Below are positions 20,505 through 34,600 of a stretch of DNA of 64,000 bases, one piece after another. A program made the translations under genes and the position numbers. The notes under the pieces are model-generated. The model had not been told where the DNA came from. It was given only the letters and a program-made list of their open reading frames with translations, and ran no database searches. This DNA is from Charina bottae (lineage: Eukaryota > Chordata > Lepidosauria > Squamata > Charinaidae): positions 178,565,725 to 178,629,724 of the forward strand of contig JALMGJ010000003.1 in assembly GCA_023362775.1 (NCBI GenBank). Direction: 5' to 3'. Position 1 is the first letter of the stretch, and every line of letters begins with the position of its first letter.

Positions 20505-21204
20505 AATTTGGTTAATTGGAAAATAAAATAATTCCTTTAACAGCCTTCCTGCAACCTCTGGGGGTGGGGGCGGGTGACACTATAAGTCCCAGGATCTCCC
20601 TCCAGTTTGGCTGCAATTTGTGCCGGCTGGGAACTGTGGGATTTGCCATCCCAACACATCTAGTGGGCATTAGGTGGAAGAAAAGCTACTCTATAAAATG
20701 CTACATAAATTTGGTTGTGTGCAGCACCATATACAGCTACTTTTATGAAAGTTGTTTCTGTGATCTACTCTTTTAAGGGATGAATAGCCAATGGCACTTG
20801 AGAATTTAATTTGTTCCAAAAGCGAAGACCTAAAATATGATTTCTGTAAATCAAAAATTAGTCAAATTTGGAGTATATGTGTTTGTTTTTCCTTCTATCA
20901 CTGTGTAATATGAAGAATAGATACAACTTCCCTATTCATTATGGACATACATGTGTAGTATTTTAATACGAACAAAGCAAGCTCAGAATAATTATAAAAC
21001 TGATTTGTATTAGAACACATAGAATTTAAGACAAGAAAAAGTTCATTATTTCTATGTGAAAGTGGCTGAAAAAAATAAGGCTGGAAAACCTTGGGCTCTG
21101 AAAATGTGCTGATGGTGCTGAGGAATTTGAAATATTTTCCCAGCCCTTTTAGTTCATTCTGCTTAGCACATTCCAAAGGAAGCCATGTTAAAGAAGATTT
21201 ACAC
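20505..21204. other. Non-coding interval with a degraded MITE remnant
   Basis: At about 20590-20670 the words 'ctggctgcaatttg', 'gggaactgtgggatttgcc' and 'ccaacacatctagtgggca' look like a diverged copy of the palindromic family that gives 'agaattcccagcc' and 'aacatctggagggcacca' in other squamate loci. Nothing else recognised. Confidence 0.35.
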
Positions 21205-22145
21205 CAGGGGTATCCAACCTTTTGGCTTCCCTGGGCCACTTTGAGTGAAGAGGAATTGTCTTGGGCCACACATAAAATATATAATATAGTTAATGTATAT
21301 AAGTAATAAAACTTCAATTATTTTTTAATATTTTTTATTATAAAATTTTAATAGAGGGCAACATAAAACTAGTGGGACATTTGACTTTGTTTTTGTGAAA
21401 CTAATGCATCAATGTCTGGTTCGATGAAAGTGGTTGCAATTCTCAGTGAGTTCTCAAGGTGCTCGTCAGAAATTTTAATTGCAATTTTACTCTTCGTGTG
21501 CTTCATCCTTGAAAATAGTTGCTCACAAATGTACGTGCTGCCAAAAAGTGATGTCATGAATAGGGCGTGATTGTGAAGCGAGGGATATTTTTCTCTGGGA
21601 AGATAGGTCTTATAAAAGTCCAGTAGAGAGACATGATCAAATTTTTCATTGAGTTGAATGTCTGATTGCAACTCTATACATTCCATTTGAAAATTTGGAG
21701 GTAATGTTGACTGAAAATGGAGTTGAAAATACACCAAAATACTGATTTTTCCAGAAATCTTGAAACCTGTTCTCAAATTCCTGTATCAAACCGAAATGCA
21801 AGGCTGCATATTTCTCGCAGCCCCCCGCCCTGGCTTCCCAGTGCAGAGATTTATAAGCTAAGCCTCGCCAGCCCCGCCAGGAAAAGAAAGCATCCCACCT
21901 CATACTTCTTGCCCGTTGCTGCAAACGCCTGATGGCACGCTTGCAGTGCACCCGCCACACTTCCCGGGCCTCCTCTTTCTTCGACGCCCAAATCTGCCCT
22001 CCACCGCGCATGCCCTACCCTGCACCTTCCCTTGGCTGCTGCCACCTGCCAGGCCGATTGCAAGGTACGAGTTCCGAAAAAAATCGCAAGTAATGTTTTG
22101 GGGCCACATTACTATCTGTTCAGGGCCGCGGGTTGGACACCCCTG
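21205..22145. mobile_element. 941-bp hAT element with transposase remnant and perfect 8-bp TSD
   Basis: The element begins 'caggggtatccaaccttttg' and ends 'gggttggacacccctg', a near-perfect terminal inverted repeat (CAGGGGTATCCAACC / CAGGGGTGTCCAACC). It is flanked by identical 'atttacac' at 21197-21204 and 22146-22153. The left half carries the C-terminal coding part of a hAT transposase on the minus strand. The right half is GC-rich and non-coding. It is thus an internally deleted derivative of an autonomous hAT. Confidence 0.92.
21369..21830 (-). pseudogene. hAT transposase C-terminal dimerisation domain (remnant)
   Basis: The minus strand encodes MECIELQSDIQLNEKF, LLDFYKTYLPREKYPSL, LFGSTYICEQLFSRM (the conserved block of the hAT dimerisation region) and KIAIKISDEHLENSLRIA, ending at 21369. 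Upstream, in another frame, FGLIQEFENRFQDFWKN continues the same domain, so there is a frameshift near 21715. The catalytic core is missing. The relationship is to the transposases domesticated in vertebrates as ZBED- or GTF2IRD2-type proteins. No host function is suggested here. Confidence 0.85.
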
Positions 22146-22211
22146 ATTTACACTATGCTTGTTTCCAGTTGCAGTGTTGATTACTATGCCAAACCCAATT
22201 CTAAAAACAAA

Positions 22212-22511
22212 GTGAAAGTGAAAGGTCCTCTGTGCAAGCACCGAGTCATTACTGACCCTTTGGAGGGACGCCGCTTTCGCTGACGTTTTCTTGGCAGACT
22301 ATAGAGCGGGGTGGTTTGCCATTGCCTTCCCCAGTCATGATTACCTTTCCCCCAGCAAGCTGGGTACTCATTTTACTGACCTCGGAAGGATGGAAGGCTG
22401 AGTCGACCTGAGCTGGCTACCTGAGAAACCAACTTCCGCTGGGATCAAACTCAGGTCGTGGGGTGAGGTTTGGTTGCAGTACTGCCACCTACCGCTCTGC
22501 GCCACACGAGG
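22212..22511 (-). mobile_element. tRNA-derived SINE, antisense
   Basis: Read on the minus strand, it starts with a tRNA-like head (CCTCGTGTGGCGCAGAGCGG, then 'tgcagtactgc' complement, 'gacctgagtttgatcccag') with A- and B-box order. It continues through 'gtcagtaaaatgagtaccc' and 'gggaaggcaatggcaaacca' and ends with 'gactcggtgcttgcacagag'. Identical flanks 'ctaaaaacaaa' at 22201-22211 and 22512-22522 form the TSD. This is a common reptile SINE, distinct from the one at 1349-1585, and its tail is also reminiscent of RTE/BovB-type ends. Confidence 0.8.
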
Positions 22512-22522
22512 CTAAAAACAAA

Positions 22523-23680
22523 ACTTTCATTCAAAATAGGTTATTTCTGTATTCTGAGTCCTCATCTCAAATTCATTAGAGTGAACGCATAGTCTGGAAA
22601 GATGGTAGATGGTTGTATGCCCCCTTCACTCTGGAAAATAACGTTTGAAGTGAATACAGGTGGTTTGGGTTTTGTGTTGTTTCGCGCTACTGCGCAGCTC
22701 ATTTTGGGGAGAATACTCCTCTTGAAACCTAATGGCAAATCACTTTTAATGTTCATAAAATATGCAAAGTGGAACAGAACTTGTGTGAAATAAAATTTTG
22801 TGAATATCTGTCTAAAGTCATTAGTGTTCACTTTGAAAAGGGAAGCTTTTCTGATGGGTCGCTTAGAAGTGCTTTTTACCAAGTTGCAAACAGAACAACT
22901 TATAAGCACCAAGTCAATTATAACCTGGAATAAAAGGCAGTGAGCGTAAAAGTGTTTAGTACTTCGGCAGCAAGGTGCAGTTCACATTTTATTAGTTTTT
23001 GATAAGAGTAATAAATATTAATCAATCTCTTTAATTGCAAGGCCTATGTAACTGAAGTGCAACCTCTCCTACACTAGAGGGAGGTATTAGCAGATTCTGG
23101 GAGTCCCAGAGTCGAACGTTTGTTTTTTTTAAAGAAGAACCCACTGAAAATTTAAGTGTGCTCAATAGGCTTAAAATGCTGGCCATTTTCAGGGAGGAGG
23201 AATCAGAAAACCAGGTGGTAGAAATCTATCATTTTATTGTAAGCCCCACTTTTATAAATCAGATTTCAGTGCTTTTGACTCCAGGTAGCTGAAAGGATGC
23301 TGTTTACTCATGAGAGGGCGGTATCAGCACTGTCCTTGGAAACTTGGGATTTTCAGAAACACAAAAATAACTACAAAAGGAAAGCTTGAGGGGAAAGGAT
23401 ATCACCAAAAAAGGCCAGTGGGAACTGAGCATGCTCATTTGGTAAAAGTTGGACTGATTAGAGGAAAGCAAAAAAAAAAAGTGGTTACAGGATGAATGTA
23501 ATGGATAATCTAGAATCCTGAATAGGAGTACACTGCATTGCATTTACCTTCTAGAATTCTGATAATGTAAAATTGACTAAGGTATTTGATTTACAGGAAG
23601 GGTTTTTCCCCCTTGGCATTAATAGATTAAGATACATCTTACATTTTGTAAGATATTTTAGTACCTGCTTAGTTCTAACC
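22523..23680. other. Non-coding interval
   Basis: AT-rich, with no exon or confident repeat. Within MYL12B intron 1 if the first exon is correctly placed. Confidence 0.4.
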
Positions 23681-26075
23681 CAAGGGTCAGAAATGGCGGC
23701 TCGCGAGCCAGATGCGGCTCTTTGGCCCCTTGAGTGTGGCTCTTCTACAAAATACCACGTGCAGGCGCGCACGTACAGTCGCCGTCAGCCTCCCGGCTCG
23801 TTTCGCTCCTGCTGCCGCCAGCGCCTTCATTCAGCTCCACAACAGTTCCGGGGCATACCGCTGGTGAAAGCGGAGGCTGATCCCTGGCCTCCTTCCCTGT
23901 CTGTGTAGGTCTCGTGGGCTGAGTTTCCTTTCTGCGCTGCGGGACAGGGGTGCTCCCTGAAAGAGGGGCGCTGTGGAGGCTTTTGTATGTGATGTTGCTC
24001 CCAGTGCCACAAACTTTTCTACCCTTTCTTTCCTTTGCCTCTGGCGGGAAGCCACTTTGTCCCGGCAATGGGAGGATCAGGGGATGGGGTGAGTAAGGCG
24101 TCCCCAGCTGATTGAAGTAAATCTTGGGGGTGGTAGTTGTCCTCCGATTATGGGGGGGCTACTGGGGGGACAGTTTATTTCCCTCTCCTTAATTTCTGAA
24201 GGCAGGAACAAAGAGGCCGGTGTTGCAAGCAGCATGCAGGCATGGGAGAACTAAGAATTGGGGGTGGCTCACAGCGTGTGCATGTGAATGCGTGAGAGGG
24301 CCGGCCAGATCCGAGCCTTTCCTCCCCGATGGGGTTCAGGGTCTGAACAGGCAGCATGGCTGTGGGGAAGAGGAAGGCTCTCTGTCCGGCTGGTCGCTTT
24401 TTCGCTTCACCCCTGGACTCGGTGATGTTTCGCACACGTGCGCCGAGGCCACGTTTGGGACTGGGAGCCGGGCAAAGGAGGGAGAGAGAGGGAAGGAGGA
24501 GGCGTCTCGCCTTCTCTCACACACACAGACACGCGGCCCTTCCCGATTCTCAACTCTTGGAGCTGTCGGGGGGGGAGGCATTGTTAGGTTTGGAAATGCC
24601 CCTGCAGCAGGTAGGTTAGAGAAGTGTGCGGGCGCGTGGGGGGGGCGTGGGGGGCAGTTAAGGTGCTAGCTGCAACAGCCGCCCCCGAAGTGACCATATT
24701 CCACTCTTCCAACAGAAATTCCCCCAAGGAAAGGGTCGCTCTTTTTTCTCCGGGGAGGGGATATGAAGTTGGGGTACTAACTTACCCTCTAAAGTGTCTC
24801 CTCCTTTCCCTATGTGGTCCTTTTGCTAAAATTACCGTTATGACCCCCCCCCATGTTTTCCTCTGGAGTTGAGTTCTGGCGTTTCTGCTGTCACTGGAGA
24901 TGGCTCTCTCAAAGTTGGACGGTTCAAGTAACTGCTTCAGGCCACCGTTGTCTGCCTGCTTATTGCCGCGTGTTTTGATCGCGATTTAAACGAAAGGAGG
25001 GGGGTTGTGTGCGTCCCGTTGGATAGGATCCGAAGGGCCGCTTTGGAAACACTGCCCGACTCGGGCGAAAGTTGGAAGGCTCCCGAGGGCGGGAGGAGGA
25101 AGAATCAATCGCCCTCCTCCAGCGCCGGCCACCAATGTCTCCACCCGCAGCCTTTGGAGCCTGGTTTTAAACGGGCGCTTCTCTCCACCCCGGCCGCCTC
25201 TGCCCAGCTCAGCTTTGTTTCCTCGGCGCACGCCTCCGGAGAAGCAGCCCCATGAGTGGAAGTGAAGTGCTAATGTGGGACGAAGAGTCTCGATCCCGAC
25301 AGGCACCCCGTGCATCTAATTCACAGAGTAGAGAAAAAGCGGCTTCTCCCTCGCTTGCGCGCTTGCTTGCTCCCCCTGCTCCCACGCACGTGCGCACGCC
25401 TTCGCCCACCATAGGGGGCATAGCCGCCGCTTCAGGCCGCGCCAGTCTCGAGGGGGGCGGGGAAATACGCCAAACGGTGGAGGGAAAGGCATAGGACGTA
25501 TGAAAAAAGAAAGTGGTTTCTTCCTCGCTTGCGCGCGCGCTTGCTTCAAAAGAAACAGGCAGACAGAAGACATAAGGAGACAGAGACGAAATCTCTGTGA
25601 GGGGAGGGAGGAGAAGGGTGTGTGGAGGTTGGGCAGGGGTGGTGGGTGCCGGCGAGGGAGAGAAGAAGGAAGGCAGTAAGGAGCGGTGGCGGGAGCAGCG
25701 AGGATGGAGGAGAAGGTCTTCACGAAGGACCCCGGGGGAGGAGGCGGGGCGATGCTTCGCTTGCCGCCTGCCCGTCGCGGCTTACTCGGACCCCGGGGGA
25801 GGTGCAGTGGCGGACGTGGCGTGGCAGGCGTGGCAGCGGGCATGGTGTGCATGGCGGCGGCAGGCAATGCAGTGGGCGTGGCGGGCATGGCGGCAGCAGG
25901 CCCTAAGTGTGCGCGATTGGTCCCCACCCGCAAACCCCGCCCCCTTCCACACGATTGGTCCCCGCCTGCAAACCCCGCCCCCTTCCACGCGATTGGTCCC
26001 CGCCCGCAAACCCCGCCCCCTGGCTCTCGAGCATGTCAAAATGGCTCCTGGCATAAAAAAGTTTGCCGACCCCTG
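23681..26075 (+). mobile_element. Large GC-rich hAT-like element, copy B (pseudo-CpG island)
   Basis: The left end is 'caagggtcagaaatggcggc' and the right end 'aaaagtttgccgacccctg', which reverse-complements to CAGGGGTCGGCAAACTTTT, giving imperfect hAT-like terminal inverted repeats. Flanks 'tctaacc' (23674-23680) and 'tctaatc' (26076-26082) match at 6 of 7 bases, suggestive but not a clean 8-bp TSD. Near the right end a roughly 36-bp unit containing 'gcgattggtccccgcccgca' occurs three times (about 25912-26025). It shares ends with copy A in inverted orientation. CpG is dense throughout, and it lies in the presumed first intron of MYL12B. Confidence 0.7.
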
Positions 26076-26508
26076 TCTAATCTAAAGTGACTACTGTATG
26101 TTTAATTGTTTGTGTTGCTTTAAGCAGTACAAACAAGTATACAAAAAATGTTCCTTAAGATTGTATATGAAAATAATAGGAGCGTTTATTTTTGTCTTCT
26201 GCCAGCTTTCTAATTTTAATTAATTAAAATAGTCTTAATTATTTTAAAATAATTTGGAAGTCATAGATTTCTAAGATTAAATTTATCTGAATTATGGTAA
26301 CTATGCTTTACATTTGCATTTATGTTGAAAAAAATGTTAAATGATTTTCCAGAGTACTATGTGTAGTTCCATATCGTTTGGTTGTTTATGATAATTTTTA
26401 ATGTATATATCTTTAAACTTCTGAATGGTTTTTTTTAAATATCTACATAAGATAATCAGTCTCTGGAGTAATTGGAGCAGTATTTGTATACAATTACACT
26501 TGGAAAAA

Positions 26509-26550
<42 letters not shown>

Positions 26551-28424
26551 CTCTCCATGTCTCTTCCATGAAAGCTATTATATCTGTGTGGAAAATTATG
26601 GATATTTTTAATTCTAGTAACTTTGACTTAGATCACTTAACATCTGAAAGAAAATTGAAGATACTTGAATGGAAGATTCCAAACGTTATGCTTGTTGGGC
26701 TATTCTGGCTGTGGGGTAATGAATGTTTGTTGAGTGACTTGTGCATGGGCTTATTTTTAGTCTGACAGTAACTTGTGTTCTTATATGTCAGAGCACTGTT
26801 GTAATAGATGGAACACAAGTTTAAAATTGTGAAGTTAATCAGTGGATGAAATCAGGGTTACCTATTTATAGATCTTCCCTTTCAATATAACCAGTGCGCA
26901 GCATCTTTTCCTGCTGTCTGGAAGTTTGGCTAAACTATTGCGCTGTAATCTATTGAAATATGGTAAGGTTTTTCTCTAGTATCAGGAAAGTTGTGAGCCA
27001 TTCTAAATATGTATGTACAACTGTTTACAACAAATATGATCTTTATAATTCAGTTTTATAATTTTGTAAAATACCATGATAATTTTTATAGACATTAGAA
27101 AATGAGTGTAACTTCATCTGAGGCTACATGAAAACAATTCCTTATCAAGGAGTTAATTGTAGGAATAAAATCATAGGCTGACTTCAGGATAATATAGAGT
27201 GTATTACCAGAGTAGTAACTTCTGCTTGGAAATTGTTTGTAAGAGTTAATACAGAAGTCATAACATTTGAACTTTACCTTGCTTGAGTTAAGGAATATCC
27301 TGCCTATCCAAATGCTAATGACTTTTTGAGAAATGGAGAAGTTATTTTGCCACATGTAATAATAATGTTCCAGTAGTATTAGCAGTTTTGTTATTACCAT
27401 GAATGGCCTGATTGTCATTTAATTAAAGGAGAGTTATGTCTTGGGATAAATTGGAAACTGAAATTGAAAAAAAGAAGTTGAAGCATAAGTGCCTTAATTA
27501 TAATTCTAATTTTCAATGCTGCAAAATATCATTTTAATAGAGCTTAGTAGGGAATATCTTTATTACTAATTTTTAATTATGAAGGAAACTATCACAAACT
27601 TCCTAAATTAATATAAAAGCCAGATACGTGGTTTCAAAGAGTGTTTTAATTTTTAAATAACTTTTAATACTTATTTGCTTATTCAGTTAGAAATTCAACA
27701 TTGTTTGATTCAACAGCAAAAAAATCAATACATATTTTTAGGGGCCAGTTGAAAATGGATTGGTCTTCACTTATGAGTTTGTTTTCAGGTAAAGGGTTTA
27801 CATTCCCAAATCTTCTACACATGTTATAAGCTATCAGGTCTGATATATTGCACCCTCCCCATCCTACTTTCTCCCTAAAATGTAAATAAAAGAAGAAGGT
27901 TACAGGGTATAAGCTGCTGTGAAGTTCAGGGAGAAACATGTCAACAGACAGAATTATATAGCAGCTCAGCTGTGTGGAGAAACAGTGGTTACTGATTCTC
28001 TCCCAAGAGTATGAAAAATGACTGAGGTTAACAGAAGCAAGGTTGTGTCATCCCTTATTTTCAAGTAATAAATATGCTCTTTAAAATAATGGCTTGCTTT
28101 TTTAAATGTGGCTAATTAAATGCTAGCCTGTGAATATCTTAGGAAAATTTAAATTTCATTTTTCTATATTCAAATACAGCATGCTGGCTTTTTCTTCATA
28201 CTATCTGTTGTTATTTTTGTTTTATTTTTGATAGTATTTTCTTCATACTATCTGTTGCTATTTTTGTTTTCCCTAGAATGCTTTACAGTGAAGATTTCTC
28301 TGTTTAGAAAAAATTGTAATGGTGGTGATGGTGAATTCTTAAATTAAACTAAACAGTCTTGAAGATAGTTTGTTGCTTCCTCTTCTGTACTGTTCCCTTA
28401 CTCCAGTGATTTTTTTCCTCCTAG
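26076..28424. other. AT-rich sequence upstream of the first coding exon
   Basis: No exon is visible. It includes a (CA)n microsatellite at 26511-26548 and a short duplication near 28190-28260, where 'ttcttcatactatctgttg' occurs twice about 50 bases apart. Confidence 0.5.
26511..26548. repeat. (CA)n microsatellite
   Basis: About 19 uninterrupted AC units. Confidence 0.97.
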
Positions 28425-29995
<1,571 letters not shown>

Positions 29996-30335
29996 AACAG
30001 AACTCTTGCCTCTGCATTGCTCTTTAGATCTCATGGTTATCTTCACGGGGGATTTTTCCTGGTAGAACCTGTTGCATGCAGCTAGCTTTACAGCTTTTAC
30101 CTATCTTGATGTATTTATCTATACCAGGCCATTCTGGCACATCTTGCACCTGTGTAATAAGGCCAGCAATGGAAATTGTAATTATGGTGAATTTGGAGGG
30201 TAAGACCAATGAGTTTGAAGGCCCAGGGGAAATAGTCTCTGTTTTTCTGGTTTAGCTGGATTTTTACATTTTGTAATAATGCCATTTTGAAATAAGATTG
30301 CTATATCAATAAAATACCTCAAATGCTAGACTGTA
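29996..30335 (+). other. MYL12B: MYL12B 3' UTR with polyadenylation signal
   Basis: The signal 'aataaa' is at 30308-30313, about 310 bases after the stop, so cleavage would fall near 30330. A later signal cannot be excluded. Confidence 0.7.
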
Positions 30336-31318
30336 AAGTGTAAGATTTTGTTAAGAGTTGACAATCCAATGATTTCTATAAAAAAGAATGGGAAAGTATA
30401 TTGAGCTTATGAAACACTAATGTCATTATATCAATATTTCATATAGATTCATTCAACTGTATATTCTAATTTTTTTTTCAGGGTGATCTTATCCTGCACA
30501 CACATTTTCTGAGTAGATAGGCTGAGAGGACCATGGCATTAGTACCTTCACAATTGTTAGTGCCTTCCATGGATCTCCAGTTTTTTTACCTACCCTTGTG
30601 AAATTCATTATATCCTCCTTAAGATTTTATTTATTTGCATTGGTGAGAACTGATAGAAGAGGATCATGCTATTCTGGACTCATGAAGACAATATAGTTTC
30701 TCTTAGTGTGTCATTAGACAATTGAGACAGAAAAAATGGTCTAGGAATTCAAGAAAGCACAATGCTTTGTTTCCTTCTCTAGCTAGTCATCACTGCTTCT
30801 ATTACACTACTCTCCTCCCTCTTTTCCAGTATCAGCAATAACACCTCCAAGCTACTGCTTTTAATAATTTGGGTGTGTGCTGATGTCTTGCCAGGAATGG
30901 AGAAGCACCACTGTCTATGCTGTTTTATAACTTGCTTTAGAGTACTGTTCCTACCCAGGTAGAGTAATGCATACAAAAGTAATTTCCATTTTTTCTAAAG
31001 ACCAGTATCCATTTTCAGTGGAATCCTAATATTTGCCCAACCTTTTAGGCACCAGGCTTGGCATTAAGTGTTGGCTATAAGTTGGCTAGAAATCACAACA
31101 TCTCAAATATGTAAGTTTATTGACAAATTGAAAGGATGTTCATTTGAAAATAAGTGATACATTGGTTCACATTTCTCATACTTGCCCTAGCTGAGTATAT
31201 CTTGGGTAGCTATAGGACCCTTAAGCTGAAAAATGCAGTGTGAATTTGGGGGACATTGCAGGTATAAACGCCAAAATAATGGTTAAGATGATTAAAGTGA
31301 TCGGACTAGTGATTAAGG
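30336..31318. other. Intergenic sequence, nothing recognised
   Basis: Between the MYL12B 3' end and a hAT MITE. No exon or confident repeat. Confidence 0.45.
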
Positions 31319-31608
31319 CAGAGATTTCCAAACTTTTCATGTTGGTGACACACTTTTTAGACATGCATCATTTTGCGACACACTCCTACAGCAGGGCATC
31401 ATTTTGCGACACACTCTTACAGCAGGGCACAAGGCAGGCACTAGGACCTGTGTGGAATCACAGGAGGTTTGTAGGCAGCCAGGCACAAGGCAGGCACTAG
31501 GACCTGTGCCGAATCCTGGCAGGGCTTGGAGGCAGCAGCAGCCGTGACACACCCAGACACTGCAGCTGACACACTAATGTGTCCCGACACACAGTTTGGA
31601 AAGCTCTG
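31319..31608. mobile_element. 290-bp hAT MITE with perfect 8-bp TSD
   Basis: It starts 'cagagatttccaaacttttc' and ends 'cacacagtttggaaagctctg'. The flanks are identical 'gattaagg' at 31311-31318 and 31609-31616. Internally 'cattttgcgacacactc' is duplicated (about 31370-31430) and 'aggcaggcactaggacctgt' is duplicated (about 31431-31510), so the interior has grown by tandem duplication. Same termini as 780-1049 but a different middle. Confidence 0.9.
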
Positions 31609-31616
31609 GATTAAGG

Positions 31617-34600
31617 TGTTGGGGTGGGAATGGGAAGACCTAGGTTTTAGTCTACCCTCAGCCATGGAAACTAGGTGACTTTTTGCCAGTCATTCTCTCG
31701 GCCTCCCAGGATCATCACTGAATAGAAGAATAGGAAGAAAAGCATCATGCACAGGGTTGTAGTCTGTTCTCAAATCAGAATAATACCGTCAGTCATGCTA
31801 TCACTGGCCATCCCCAGTAACCTGAAGGTGACAGATCCTTTTCTGCTTTTTCCACTCATGGCTGTCAATCTCTTATTAAAATACAGAAAAGTTAGTAGTA
31901 TGAAGCATAGAATTAAATCCTGGATTTCAAGAATTTCTCACACTATTTTTAAACCTAATAAGATACACACAACTTCAAATCAGATCCAGCCACACTGTGA
32001 AGAAGCTAAATTTGGTTATAAGTTATTTCTATGATTACCAGATGTGGAGTGATGAAGAACAAGGTTCTAATTAAACTTTTGCTCTGAAACTATGTTACTG
32101 TTGAGTTTTTTCCCCTCCTCATGTATAGAGGTGGTTTATATGCAAAGCATTGCATTGGGTTTTAAGAACTGAGCCATATTGTGGCACATTTAAGATTAAC
32201 ACAATTATTTGGTCATAAATTCTTGCTGGTCAGAGCCTAATTTGACAGTTGCATGATGTAATAACAGACATCAATCAATAGATAGATGCACCCCTGTATA
32301 CACAGAAGGCACAAATGAAACTAATTTACAAAGCTCATAATTTAGCATTTGTAATGTACCTTTTCAGGCCATCCAGATGAGGAGCTGATATCATCTTTAT
32401 AGTGCCGAAGCCCGCTATGGGCTTGAAGATTTGGTGTTATTCTGACATCCCCTTCAAGTTTTAATGATGCTTTAAATTCAGTTGATTTTTTTTAAAAAAA
32501 TCAAAGAATGAGAGATCAATTAACAGTTATTAGACACAATACCTAAAGGGAAATTCTTCAGAGGCAGTATGTTTCTGAATACCAAACAACATGGATTAAG
32601 AGGAACCAATTATTTTTCTTTCTTATGTTATCAGCTTCCCCAGAATTTTGGGTGCACATAGGAAAGAGAACATTTGAATACATGAAATGAATCAAATATG
32701 TGCCCATGGGGCCTATTTCCTAAAGCCATGGGTATTTATTGGTGCCATTACAAGCCTCTTAAAGCTTCATTGCCATGCAGGAGATAATTTTGAAGATTGG
32801 GAACAGAAACTGCAGCTGAGAAGGATCCATTTTGGGAGATTTTCTGGGAGTTGCAGCACCTGGGTAGAGTCTCCTATCATCCACCTAAGCTAAATGTAGT
32901 CCTGTCACTTCAGATCTTTCTGGTCATAACAGGGAAGCTAGAGTAGCATGCCAGGCAAGTGGGGCAGTCTCTGCTGAAGTGCATGTCTCTCCCCTTCCTG
33001 TTTACAGTTTTGTAACAAAAAATTAAGTGGGCTATTGCCACTCAGGAGTGTCAGACGGGGAAACAAAGTGCCTCAAAATGATAAGCTTCATGGCAATTGA
33101 ATTGAATTGGGGAGATTGTCTCTGCTTAAGAGAAGTTCCAGGAAAAGACTCTGCTGTTTTGTTGAAAAGCAGAGAATTCCCCCATATATGATTCCTTCCA
33201 AAATGGATCAAATTTGAATCCAAAATATGTTAATACATCATACAGCTGCTCCTCATAATTTGAGAATGAAAATGAGGCCCAAATGACAGAAATCTCTTGA
33301 GATCAGCAATATGCTCTATTCAACTTCCCTTGAAATTGAAATTTCCCTACAATCAGTATGTAATAGGATAACAAGAATGACTAACTTCTTCCTGGTCTGC
33401 CTGGAAGTCCATCTGGTCTATATTTATTGGGCATAAGGTACAACCCTTTAAACAGCCTGCTTCCTTGCAAAAGGGCTGTGTTACACCCTCCATAATTCCC
33501 AGCCAGTTAGGTGAAAGTTCTGGGAGGTATAATTCAACATATCTGACAGCCAGTAGGCATTGTAGGTGATAAACTAGCAAGTTCACAAACAAAGTCTAAC
33601 TTTCACAGGCTTGATATTCTGCAATCATTAGCCATCATCAACCAGACAAAGGAAAATACATAATGTGGACATACTTGCATTGTAATTCCCTTACAGCTTT
33701 CATTCAATATAGTTAGGCAAGTCAGGCCCTGACAACAGAGTGGGTAGACAAGTTGTGTAGGCATGCATGAAGGATTACATACGAATAGGCTGACTGACAG
33801 AATAAAGAGAAGTTATTTTTGAAAAGGAAATGCATGCTTGTCAGCACAAGTTATGACAGTCTGTCTTTGGATTAAAGACTGTTAGTTTAAATAGACTTTA
33901 TTCACCACTCAGACTCATTCCACCAGGTGGCACTGTATAAATACAATGATGTCAGAGGTTTAAGGCTCCTTCTGTACCATCACTGTCATCAAAGCAGGCC
34001 TTATATTGTGTCATTACATTTATCACACATTTATGACCTGCATTGTTTCTCATATCAACTAAAGAACTGCTTGATTTGTATTTGAAAAGAGGAGAAAAGA
34101 GAATACTTGAATACTGACCACATCTGTCTGTATTAATGTATGCATTCCCTAGGCAGTTGTGAAAAATAATTTGGATCCATCAGTTTTAGGAGGTGAGACA
34201 TCCTAATTGGTCAACTACCCTTCAAGCTATATGAGCAGCATTAACCTTAGCCTTTACTAAATATATGTGTTGTTGGGAAGAATATACCACGAAAATGTGC
34301 TGGATTTAGTTTCACCAGACAGAAATGTTTATGTGTTTTTATATCTGAAGACTCTTAGCCAAAACATTGTAAATGGGAAAATAATTAACATATAAATATT
34401 CCTTATTATCCAGGAATATTTTGCTAGACATGTGTAAAAAAGCTCATAATCTCTGTAGACTACACTTTTTATACCAAATGTAATAATTTATTTCTGTAAA
34501 TATCTTCCAGTAATATCAGTTCTATTATACCTGTAGGATACAATAATAAATGTAATTTATAAAAATAAAACATAAATATCAGTAAAAGTATACTTTGATA

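Noticed and set aside
25316..26085. Open frames over 130-205 codons in the second GC-rich block
   Set aside because: Same reason: stop-poor transposon DNA with tandem repeats, and no recognisable domain.
26337..26765. Open frames with poly(TH) or poly(CV)
   Set aside because: Translation of the (CA)n microsatellite, with no supporting exon signals.
31370..31510. Repeat-spacer pattern resembling a short CRISPR-like array
   Set aside because: Only two copies of each unit, directly adjacent, inside a hAT MITE in a vertebrate genome.
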